DNA of 7,113 bases from CAZOYN01 sp964584135 (GTDB lineage Bacteria; Patescibacteriota; Saccharimonadia; Saccharimonadales; UBA4665). A model generated the notes under the pieces. It saw nothing but the letters and a program-made list of their open reading frames with translations, had not been told where the DNA came from and made no database searches. The position numbers and the translations under genes were made by a program. The stretch's first letter is position 1; every line of letters begins with the position of its first letter. The stretch spans positions 1 through 7,113 of the forward strand of contig CAZOYN010000041.1 of NCBI GenBank assembly GCA_964584135.1, read 5' to 3'. This document shows positions 1 through 4,972 of the stretch, one piece after another.

Positions 1-1505
1 CTGCCAGAGCCGGAAATAGTGATATTTTGCTCTTTGCCACTGCCCTTGTCTTTGGCAGTTACGTTCAAGATGCCGTTGGCGTCAATGTTAAAGGTAACTT
101 CAATCTGCGGGATGCCACGGGGCGCGGGTGGGATGCCATCCAGGATAAAGCGGCCGAGGGATTTGTTACCTTCGATCATGTCGCGTTCGCCCTGGGCAAC
201 GTGGACTTCAACCTGCGGCTGGTTGTCGGCGGCCGTGGAAAATACTTCGGACTTGCTGGTGGGAATGGTGGTGTTGCGCTCAATGAGCTTGGTCATGACG
301 CCGCCCATGGTTTCGATACCGAGGCTCAGCGGTGTCACGTCGAGTAATAGCACGTCTTTAACATCACCCTGTAGAACGCCGGCTTGAATAGCCGCGCCAA
401 TGGCCACGACCTCGTCCGGGTTAACCCCCTTCATGGGGTCTTTACTGAAGATAGTTTTGACTTTTTCCTGGACGGCCGGCATACGGGTCATACCGCCGAC
501 TAACACAATGGCGTCGATGTCGCTGGCTTTCAGGCCGGCATCTTTGAGAGCCTTCTCGCAAGGGTCGGCAGTTTTGGTAATGAGGTCGCCGACCAGGCTC
601 TCTAGCTTGGCGCGGGTAAGCTTGTGCTCGAAGTGCTTGGGACCTTCGGCGTCGGCAGTCAGGAAGGGCAAGTTGACGTTCACTTCTTGGGCGGAGCTGA
701 GCTCGATTTTAGCTTTTTCGGCCTCGTCGCGCAGGCGCTGCATAGCGGCGTTATCACCGGTAACGTCAATGCCGCTCTCTTTTTTGAACTCATCCGCAAA
801 GTAGTTAACCAACACGCGGTCGAAGTCGGCACCGCCGAGATGGGTGTCGCCGTTGGTGGCCTTAACTTCAAAGACGCCATCACCAAGTTCCAGAATGGAG
901 ACGTCGAAGGTACCACCACCGAGGTCGTAAACGGCGATCTTTTCGTCTTTTTTGTCGGCTTTGTCCAGGCCGTAAGCTAAAGCCGCGGCCGTTGGTTCGT
1001 TAATAATGCGCTTCACCTCCAGGCCGGCAATTTTACCGGCGTCTTTGGTTGCTTGGCGCTGCGAGTCGTCAAAGTAAGCCGGCACGGTAATGACAGCCTC
1101 AGTGACTTTGTCGCCTAGGAAGGCTTCGGCGTCGGCCTTGAGCTTGCCGAGGATCATGGCGCTGACTTCTTCAGGGCTATACTCTTTGTCACCCATTTTA
1201 ACCTTGACGCCGTTACCGCTCTTGAGGATTTCGTAGCCCATCAGCTTGAGGTCGCGCTGGACTTCTTTGTCGCTAAAGTTGCGGCCAATCAGGCGCTTAA
1301 CTTCATAAATGGTGTTCTTGGGGTTGGTTACCTGCTGGCGGCGGGCAACCTGGCCCACCAGACGTTCGCCGTTTTTGTTAACCGCCACCACCGACGGCGT
1401 GGTGCGGGCGCCTTCGCTGTTCGCGATAATTTCCGGTTTACCGGCCTGCATTACCGCCATTGCCGAGTTGGTTGTACCGAGGTCAATGCCAATAATCTTT
1501 GCCAT
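1..1505 (-). CDS. dnaK: Hsp70 chaperone DnaK, 3' end cut by window edge
   Basis: DnaK is the ATP-driven cytosolic Hsp70 chaperone that binds exposed hydrophobic peptide stretches and works with DnaJ and GrpE. 501 codons are present. Visible Hsp70 signatures are GIDLGTTNS (residues 6-14), VTEAVITVPAYFDDSQRQAT, INEPTAAALAYG, the phosphate loop DLGGGTFDVS, LVGGMTRMPAVQ, and the interdomain linker DVLLLDVTPLSLG starting near residue 384, followed by the beta part of the substrate-binding domain. The linker lies about four residues earlier than in the E. coli protein, and the nucleotide-binding domain includes the segment that Gram-positive DnaKs usually lack. The helical lid and C-terminal tail, roughly 130 residues, are outside the window. 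The ATG start at 1505 is supported by AAAGGA seven bases upstream. It is transcribed away from the heat-shock operon on the right, from its own CIRCE-controlled promoter. No disruption is seen. Confidence 0.98.
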   Translation of the reverse strand, partial: MAKIIGIDLGTTNSAMAVMQAGKPEIIANSEGARTTPSVVAVNKNGERLVGQVARRQQVTNPKNTIYEVKRLIGRNFSDKEVQRDLKLMGYEILKSGNGVKVKMGDKEYSPEEVSAMILGKLKADAEAFLGDKVTEAVITVPAYFDDSQRQATKDAGKIAGLEVKRIINEPTAAALAYGLDKADKKDEKIAVYDLGGGTFDVSILELGDGVFEVKATNGDTHLGGADFDRVLVNYFADEFKKESGIDVTGDNAAMQRLRDEAEKAKIELSSAQEVNVNLPFLTADAEGPKHFEHKLTRAKLESLVGDLITKTADPCEKALKDAGLKASDIDAIVLVGGMTRMPAVQEKVKTIFSKDPMKGVNPDEVVAIGAAIQAGVLQGDVKDVLLLDVTPLSLGIETMGGVMTKLIERNTTIPTSKSEVFSTAADNQPQVEVHVAQGERDMIEGNKSLGRFILDGIPPAPRGIPQIEVTFNIDANGILNVTAKDKGSGKEQNITISGSG

Positions 1506-1512
1506 GCTCTTA

Positions 1513-1518
1513 TCCTTT
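1513..1518 (-). promoter_or_regulatory. Shine-Dalgarno site of dnaK
   Basis: On the minus strand the sequence AAAGGA is separated by seven bases from the dnaK ATG at 1505-1503. It fixes the start codon, and the protein then begins MAKIIGIDLGTTNS as usual for DnaK. Confidence 0.8.
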
Positions 1519-1522
1519 CTCT

Positions 1523-1549
1523 TAAGCAGATAGTTTACTAGAGTGCTAA
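1523..1549. promoter_or_regulatory. Possible degenerate second CIRCE in the dnaK leader
   Basis: On the minus strand the canonical half-site TTAGCACTC (1549-1541) occurs just after the predicted dnaK transcription start. Nine bases further, the partner position reads ATCTGCTTA (1531-1523), matching GAGTGCTAA at five of nine positions. One half is therefore perfect consensus and the other decayed. It may be a weak auxiliary HrcA site or the remnant of a second operator. Confidence 0.45.
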
Positions 1550-1558
1550 TGTACTCCT

Positions 1559-1587
1559 AGCATAGTAAATTGGCACTCGTTAGTCAA
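1559..1587 (-). promoter_or_regulatory. sigma70-type promoter of dnaK
   Basis: On the minus strand a -35 box TTGACT (1587-1582) is followed by a 17-bp spacer and a -10 box TATGCT (1564-1559). The transcription start should be near 1552, giving a leader of about 47 nt before the ATG at 1505. The -35 box sits in the nine-base loop of the CIRCE operator, and the promoter-proximal operator half fills part of the spacer, so bound HrcA would block RNA polymerase directly. The start point is inferred from spacing. Confidence 0.8.
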
Positions 1588-1596
1588 GAGTGCCAA
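1570..1596. promoter_or_regulatory. CIRCE operator (HrcA binding site) of dnaK
   Basis: This is a perfect 9-9-9 inverted repeat: TTGGCACTC at 1570-1578, nine bases, then GAGTGCCAA at 1588-1596. It is the CIRCE element (consensus TTAGCACTC-N9-GAGTGCTAA) with A to G and T to C changes at the paired third and seventh half-site positions, so symmetry is kept. CIRCE is the known operator of HrcA, which is encoded in this window. It overlaps the dnaK promoter. A nearly identical element lies before hrcA. Confidence 0.95.
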
Positions 1597-1605
1597 TTGG
1601 CACTC
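1588..1605. repeat. Perfect 18-bp palindrome built from two CIRCE half-sites
   Basis: GAGTGCCAATTGGCACTC is a perfect palindrome made of the right half of the dnaK CIRCE (1588-1596) and one more half-site TTGGCACTC (1597-1605) joined without spacer. The region thus holds three complete half-sites in a row. The third lies on the side of the divergent plus-strand gene, upstream of its predicted -10 box. Whether HrcA can use the outer half-site is unknown. Confidence 0.8.
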
Positions 1606-1624
1606 GTAGCCTTGGCTCTTGGTG

Positions 1625-1633
1625 TGCTACATT
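1625..1633 (+). promoter_or_regulatory. Extended -10 promoter of the divergent membrane-protein gene
   Basis: TG (1625-1626), one base, then TACATT (1628-1633) forms an extended -10 element. No convincing -35 box is found 16-18 bp upstream. Transcription would start at about 1640, directly at the ATG at 1641, predicting a leaderless mRNA; this fits the absence of any SD sequence before that ATG. Confidence 0.5.
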
Positions 1634-1640
1634 GTTACTT

Positions 1641-2507
1641 ATGAAATCTGTTCTTGATAGTCCTGATGTGCTTGCTCAACCCCAGCCTCAGCCCAATCCA
1701 TCCTTTAAACTATTCCCAGAAAGAGATTTTATAGGTGGCGCCATAGTCGGTGGTCCGATAGCGCCAATATATTTTTTCTATAAGAACTTCAAGGTTCAAG
1801 GCAATGGGCGTGCTGCTAAACTGTCTATACTTTGGGGAGTAATTATATTTGTGGCTTTTATTGGGCTATCCATCCTCATTGAAAGTGTCTTTCGTATAAC
1901 TATTCCGAGGTTAGTATACCCTCCATTAGTAGCGAGCATCACGAAAGGTTTGTTTGTTAAATTTCAAGGGGCAGCTGTAAATCAACACAAACAAGCGGGA
2001 GGTGAGTTTTATAAGTCACGGGGTGCAGCTGTTACACTAGTGAGTCTCATTGTGACGGCTGCCTTATTTTTGGGCTTTATACAAATCGTTATTACAGCCA
2101 CTCACTCAAATCTGAGCATAAGCGAGGCTATAGGGCTGACGCAGCCCTATGACACAAATGCTTACGCCCAACGAATAGCCCAGATAACCCAAAATGACCA
2201 GCAATCAATTATGGTCTTTAGCTTGCCTGCTACTACTCCAAAAGTCCAACTATTAAGTAGTTTAGATACAGGCATTACTCGATATAAGCAGAATTTGACA
2301 CTGATTAACGAAATTGACAGCCTCAACGACATACCGGCAGTCATTAAAAAAGATGATGCCAGGCTACGAAACTATACGGAACTACGTATCCAGATGTTCG
2401 AACTAATAAAGAAAGCTATCGCCGAAGACTCAAAGGCTTACGATTCTCAAATAAACGACATTGGGCAACAAATTGAAGCGCTGACTCAACCAGCAAGCAA
2501 AAAGTAA
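1641..2507 (+). CDS. Uncharacterised membrane protein, 288 residues
   Basis: I do not recognise a named family. The product has a Pro/Gln-rich N-terminus (about residues 11-20), a Gly-rich hydrophobic segment (30-47, GGAIVGGPIAPIYFFYKNF), two clear membrane helices (61-82 and 129-153), and a hydrophilic, helix-prone C-terminal half (about 155-288) of around 130 residues with several charged stretches. The GGP...Nf pattern followed by a helix resembles, from memory, a widespread membrane segment in unannotated bacterial proteins; this is only an impression. The ATG at 1641 is preferred over a GTG at 1590 in the same frame, because the latter lies inside the CIRCE operator and adds an implausible N-terminus. 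There is no SD, but an extended -10 lies about seven bases upstream. The gene is divergent from dnaK and visibly AT-richer than the minus-strand genes. A strong hairpin lies in codons 164-170. Confidence 0.75.
   Translation: MKSVLDSPDVLAQPQPQPNPSFKLFPERDFIGGAIVGGPIAPIYFFYKNFKVQGNGRAAKLSILWGVIIFVAFIGLSILIESVFRITIPRLVYPPLVASITKGLFVKFQGAAVNQHKQAGGEFYKSRGAAVTLVSLIVTAALFLGFIQIVITATHSNLSISEAIGLTQPYDTNAYAQRIAQITQNDQQSIMVFSLPATTPKVQLLSSLDTGITRYKQNLTLINEIDSLNDIPAVIKKDDARLRNYTELRIQMFELIKKAIAEDSKAYDSQINDIGQQIEALTQPASKK
2130..2150 (+). repeat. Perfect 9-bp inverted repeat inside a coding region
   Basis: ATAGGGCTG (2130-2138), the three-base loop ACG, and CAGCCCTAT (2142-2150) form a perfect hairpin with a GC-rich core. 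It encodes residues 164-170 of the 288-residue membrane protein, just after the last membrane helix. No T-run follows, so it is not an intrinsic terminator. Confidence 0.7.
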
Positions 2508-2530
2508 ATGCGGTAAGTACTTGCTAATAG

Positions 2531-2559
2531 TTGTTGTGCGGCGGCTACAATATTATACT
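2531..2559 (+). promoter_or_regulatory. Promoter of the 145-residue protein gene
   Basis: A -35 box TTGTTG (2531-2536), a 17-bp spacer and a -10 box TATACT (2554-2559) predict transcription from about 2566. An overlapping alternative -10, TACAAT (2546-2551), has no well-placed -35. The site lies in the 73-bp gap after the preceding plus-strand gene, so the two plus-strand genes can be transcribed separately. Confidence 0.6.
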
Positions 2560-2569
2560 TAAGCTAACT

Positions 2570-2575
2570 AAGGAG
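2570..2575 (+). promoter_or_regulatory. Strong Shine-Dalgarno site of the 145-residue protein gene
   Basis: AAGGAG, within AAGGAGAGG, lies five bases before the ATG at 2581. It is the clearest ribosome binding site on the plus strand and contrasts with the upstream gene at 1641, which has none. Confidence 0.85.
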
Positions 2576-2580
2576 AGGTT

Positions 2581-3018
2581 ATGAACCAAATTTTAAAAAT
2601 CGTTGCAACCGGCCTACTACTAGTAATACTAGGGGCTCAGACAGCCATGCTTGGCAAAATCAATAACACCCAAAAGCAAGGCTCCGAGCAGCTGGCAAGC
2701 ATTGCGACGGCCCAAAATAGCCCAACCCCTAAAGAAATCCAAGACCAAATTAACGCTAATGGCTATCAGGCGGTATTTTTAACGAACCAGCAGGTCTATT
2801 TTGGTAAGTTAAAGGAAATCAATGCAAATTTCTTTTCACTGACCGACATTTACTACCTGAAAGACCCAAGCGGTGGTGACACTTCGTTAGTTAAATTAGG
2901 CAATGAGCTCCATGGCCCCAAGGATTACATGTACATACCTAAAGGACAGGTACTGTTTATAGAAAACCTCAAGGACAGCAGCCAAGTAGTGCAGGCAATC
3001 CACAAATACAAGCCATAA
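2581..3018 (+). CDS. Small membrane-anchored or exported protein, 145 residues
   Basis: Function unknown. The N-terminus has one Lys (residue 6) and a hydrophobic stretch (about 7-24) that reads as a signal anchor or uncleaved signal. A Gln/Ser/Asn-rich linker (about 27-58) follows, then a compact beta-rich domain (about 60-145) with YQAVFLTNQQVYFGKL (62-77), FFSLTDIYYL (84-93), and MYIPKGQVLFIENL (117-130). The 'FLTN..VYFGKL...LTD.YYL' pattern recalls, from memory, small hypothetical proteins repeatedly seen in Patescibacteria genomes; I cannot verify this here. The domain probably faces outward. The gene has its own promoter and a strong SD, and ends 16 bp before the stop codon of a convergent minus-strand gene. 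No terminator hairpin with a T-run is seen in that gap. Confidence 0.8.
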   Translation: MNQILKIVATGLLLVILGAQTAMLGKINNTQKQGSEQLASIATAQNSPTPKEIQDQINANGYQAVFLTNQQVYFGKLKEINANFFSLTDIYYLKDPSGGDTSLVKLGNELHGPKDYMYIPKGQVLFIENLKDSSQVVQAIHKYKP

Positions 3019-3034
3019 AACGTCTAATTTTTAG

Positions 3035-3487
3035 CTAGTGCGTGCCAAGATTTTCCAGGGGCAAAGCCGGGTTTTGCTGATTAGGGGGGACGATATTGTC
3101 AATATCAACGAACTGGGATGGATCAATATCGCAGGCTGAAACACCAACCCGTTGTAGGCAAGCACGCAAGGCTATGACGGCTTCAGGAGGTTGGCCTTCA
3201 GAGTCCGCCTCTTGCCAATCGTGAGCGGTTCTTAGCTGGTCAAATACAGCACGAACCAATATAAGATTATCCTGTGGTTTAAGTTCCTGAAGCTTCCCGG
3301 CTAATATAAAGTTAAAACAGACAGATGGCAGCTGCGCGCCAGGAATATCTGCCCCGCGCAGTTGGCAATCAATACAGAGCTCTATTGGCAATTTTTCACC
3401 CATACTTGCTGACTCCCGCTTCACTGGAAAAGAAAGATTTATCATACCAGATCTGGGTGTTTGTTCTGTAATATTTTCGCTCGACAA
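3035..3487 (-). CDS. Uncharacterised protein abutting grpE, up to 150 residues
   Basis: I do not recognise it. The product is soluble-looking, without membrane helices, and has five cysteines, including a C-x2-C pair (residues 38 and 41 in CIDCQ) plus Cys57, Cys110 and Cys119, and a Pro/Asn-rich C-terminus. The start is uncertain. The longest form uses a TTG at 3487 that directly follows the grpE TAG stop with no gap but has no SD. An ATG at 3445 also lacks an SD. An ATG at 3403 has GGGAG about nine bases upstream and would give 122 residues. Position and orientation suggest it is the last gene of the hrcA operon and could be read by coupling to grpE. The conserved-looking core (CIDCQLRGADIPG, FNFILAGKLQELKPQ) lies after all three candidate starts. 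A role in the stress response is only a guess from position. Confidence 0.6.
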   Translation of the reverse strand: MSSENITEQTPRSGMINLSFPVKRESASMGEKLPIELCIDCQLRGADIPGAQLPSVCFNFILAGKLQELKPQDNLILVRAVFDQLRTAHDWQEADSEGQPPEAVIALRACLQRVGVSACDIDPSQFVDIDNIVPPNQQNPALPLENLGTH

Positions 3488-3970
3488 CTACTGTAGTTTG
3501 ACGCGGACCATGGCGTGGCGGATGACGTCGTCGCCGAGTTTATAGCCAGCTTGGAGTTCTTCGCTGATCACTTCATGGCTGCCCTTTCCTTCTTCCATGC
3601 TCACCGCTTCGTGGTAGCGGGGGTCAAAGGCCTCGCCGACGGTTTTGATGCGGGCTACGCCGATGTCGGCCAGGGTTTTCTCGAACTGTTTAACAACGGC
3701 GTTGACGCCCTTAATGTAGTCATTATCCGCTAAATCAGCCGGCACGTGCTTGAGGGCCCGCTCGAAGTTATCAATAACCGGCAAGAGGTCGCGGATCACG
3801 TTAGCTTTAACAACTGTGCGCAGGCTGGCTAGCTGGTCATCGTGCTGGCGGCGCAGGTTGGTGGCGTCAGCCCGCTCGCGCTGCAAGGCTTCAGTTAGTG
3901 CGGCAATCTGCTGCTGCAAATCTGCACGTTTATGGTTGGCAGTATCTTTATTTGCTTTAGAGTTTGCCAT
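3488..3970 (-). CDS. grpE: Nucleotide exchange factor GrpE
   Basis: GrpE is the cytosolic dimeric cochaperone that releases ADP from DnaK and so resets its substrate cycle. The 160-residue product has a charged, coiled-coil N-terminal part (about 15-55), the conserved helix with DLLPVIDNFERAL (61-73), and the C-terminal beta domain with the GrpE signature GEAFDPRYHEAV (112-123), then VISEELQAGYKLGDDVIRHAMVRV (134-157). The ATG at 3970 is chosen because GGAGGT (3981-3976) stands five bases upstream; a TTG one codon earlier would be too close to that site. The first 14 bases overlap the 3' end of the preceding 83-codon gene, and its stop is directly followed by a possible TTG start of the next gene. 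Its partner dnaK lies about 2 kb away as a separate unit with the same type of operator. Confidence 0.96.
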   Translation of the reverse strand: MANSKANKDTANHKRADLQQQIAALTEALQRERADATNLRRQHDDQLASLRTVVKANVIRDLLPVIDNFERALKHVPADLADNDYIKGVNAVVKQFEKTLADIGVARIKTVGEAFDPRYHEAVSMEEGKGSHEVISEELQAGYKLGDDVIRHAMVRVKLQ

Positions 3971-4208
3971 CAATAACCTCCACTAGCCAATGCGCAAAAT
4001 CGGCTATCCGATGGTCAAGACGTTCTACGGTATGTAGCGTGCCGAAGTAGGCTTTCGTAAGTAAGCTACCGGTTTCGCTTGGCATGCTACCAAGGTTGTC
4101 TGCAATGTCTTCTTGGGGGAGGCCCTGTCTCTGCAGCGGGATAACCTTTGCTAATTTCTCAGCAGGATCCAGTCCACCCTCAATGACGTAAAGACGGGAT
4201 TTAGTCAT
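3957..4208 (-). CDS. Small uncharacterised protein between hrcA and grpE, 83 residues
   Basis: I cannot name the family. The gene overlaps hrcA by eight bases (ATGACTAA, where its ATG and the hrcA TAA share sequence) and grpE by 14 bases, so the three are probably translationally coupled. Its own SD, GAGGAAG (4221-4215), is six bases before the ATG, which makes it a convincing gene. The product is mainly helical, with no membrane segment and no cysteine. Residues 30-50 (LPQEDIADNLG, then SMPSETGSLL) vaguely resemble a helix-turn-helix: Ile, Ala, Leu and Gly fall at the usual first-helix spacing, but the second helix lacks the expected hydrophobic residue. Being fixed between the repressor and the exchange factor suggests a small heat-shock accessory or regulatory protein; that is inference from context. 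Confidence 0.75.
   Translation of the reverse strand: MTKSRLYVIEGGLDPAEKLAKVIPLQRQGLPQEDIADNLGSMPSETGSLLTKAYFGTLHTVERLDHRIADFAHWLVEVIDGKL
3976..3981 (-). promoter_or_regulatory. Shine-Dalgarno site of grpE
   Basis: GGAGGT on the minus strand lies five bases before the ATG at 3970 and inside the last codons of the upstream 83-codon gene. It decides between the ATG at 3970 and the TTG at 3973. Confidence 0.85.
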
Positions 4209-4908
4209 AGAGCACTTCCTCGAGTTCCTGGCCAGCCCGGGCGACTAAGTTCATAACGTCGCGGTAGCTTTGGCGGGTCGGGCCGAGCATACCAATGTAG
4301 CTGCGGTCGGAAAACGGGCTGCGGAAACGGCTAATAATCAGCGAGCAACCGGCGGCCCGGCCAATCGGGTTTTCGGCGCCAATGTAGACGCTGAGTGGTT
4401 CGTTGGGGGCGGCTTCGCGCAACCAGGGCTCAAGGTTATCAAGTAGTTGAGCAACCTGTTGTACTTGGATAGTGTTCATAAACTCCGGCTGGCCAAACAG
4501 GTTGGACAGGCCGCTCATGTACAACTGGTTGCCGATGGTGGCCATGCCGAGGTTGTGCGTGAGTTCTACGAGGGTGTCAACAGCGTTGCGGATCATGCGC
4601 TCCGGCGCACCGGCATGTTGCACGCGTGAGGCCAGGGCTTTCTCAGCCCGGCCCTGTGGCAACGCCATGGCGCTAGCTTCATTCAAATTATTGACGTAAA
4701 ACCGGTAACCTTTATCCGTCGGCACGCGGCCGGCACTGGTGTGGGGCTGCATAATAAAGCCGAGGCGCTCCAGTTCGGCCATTTCGGCCCGGATAGTGGC
4801 AGAGCTGACATGAAACACCTTAGCCAGCAGGCTGGAGCCTACCGGACTGGCCACTTCAGCATACTGTTCGACAATGGCACTTAAAATATTATGTTGGCGG
4901 TCGGTCAT
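4201..4908 (-). CDS. hrcA: Heat-inducible transcription repressor HrcA, short form
   Basis: HrcA binds CIRCE as a dimer and represses class I heat-shock genes; its activity classically depends on GroEL. The 235-residue product has the N-terminal winged helix (about 1-75) with ATIRAEMAELERLGFIMQPH and the hallmark SAGRVPTDKGYRFYV (58-72). The C-terminal part keeps LYMSGLSNLFGQPEF (129-143), VYIGAEN (174-180) and GMLGPTRQSYRDVM (206-219). Typical HrcA proteins are about 340 residues. Here the segment between the helical region (about 100-120) and LYMSG is almost absent, so most of the first half of the GAF-like domain and the inserted dimerising domain appear to be missing. The reading frame is intact, so this looks like a natural compact form, not decay. 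The ATG at 4908 has only a weak GGTGA before it. The gene is first in the operon, under its own CIRCE, and so probably autoregulated. Confidence 0.95.
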   Translation of the reverse strand: MTDRQHNILSAIVEQYAEVASPVGSSLLAKVFHVSSATIRAEMAELERLGFIMQPHTSAGRVPTDKGYRFYVNNLNEASAMALPQGRAEKALASRVQHAGAPERMIRNAVDTLVELTHNLGMATIGNQLYMSGLSNLFGQPEFMNTIQVQQVAQLLDNLEPWLREAAPNEPLSVYIGAENPIGRAAGCSLIISRFRSPFSDRSYIGMLGPTRQSYRDVMNLVARAGQELEEVLYD

Positions 4909-4933
4909 GGTTTCACCACTAGTTATAGGTGTT

Positions 4934-4963
4934 ATTTTACAACTAATAGCACTCTGAGGTCAA
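4934..4963 (-). promoter_or_regulatory. sigma70-type promoter of the hrcA operon
   Basis: On the minus strand the -35 box TTGACC (4963-4958) is followed by an 18-bp spacer and the -10 box TAAAAT (4939-4934). Transcription should start near 4926, giving a leader of about 18 nt before the hrcA ATG at 4908. As at dnaK, the -35 box lies in the CIRCE loop. The box also contains the TGA stop codon of the upstream kinase gene. Confidence 0.75.
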
Positions 4964-4972
4964 GAGTGCCAA
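4946..4972. promoter_or_regulatory. CIRCE operator (HrcA binding site) of the hrcA operon
   Basis: Plus-strand reading: ATAGCACTC (4946-4954), nine bases, GAGTGCCAA (4964-4972). Read on the minus strand it is TTGGCACTC-N9-GAGTGCTAT, differing from the classical CIRCE at two of 18 half-site positions. It overlaps the hrcA promoter and the last codons (Trp-His-Ser-stop) of the kinase gene, so this operator is partly protein-coding. Confidence 0.93.

Noticed and set aside
19..980. Plus-strand open frames across dnaK (for example 19-387, 400-804, 624-980)
   Set aside because: They are antisense shadows of the clearly coding dnaK frame, without SD or recognisable protein features.
1590..1640. GTG start at 1590 extending the 288-residue membrane protein by 17 residues
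   Set aside because: The extra codons lie inside the CIRCE operator and palindrome and upstream of the predicted promoter, and there is no SD; the ATG at 1641 fits better.
2507..2530. Terminator after the 288-residue membrane protein
   Set aside because: Only the short palindrome AAGTACTT is found, without GC-rich stem or T-run.
3019..3034. Bidirectional terminator between the convergent genes
   Set aside because: The 16-bp gap has only an AT-rich stretch with a very short possible stem (CTAATTTTTAG); no GC-rich hairpin with T-run, so not annotated.
3971..3973. TTG one codon before the grpE ATG as start
   Set aside because: It would leave too little space after the GGAGG; the adjacent ATG at 3970 has a normal SD distance.
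3515..3986. Plus-strand frames opposite grpE
   Set aside because: The minus-strand frame encodes an unmistakable GrpE; the plus-strand translations are low-complexity by-products of its codons.
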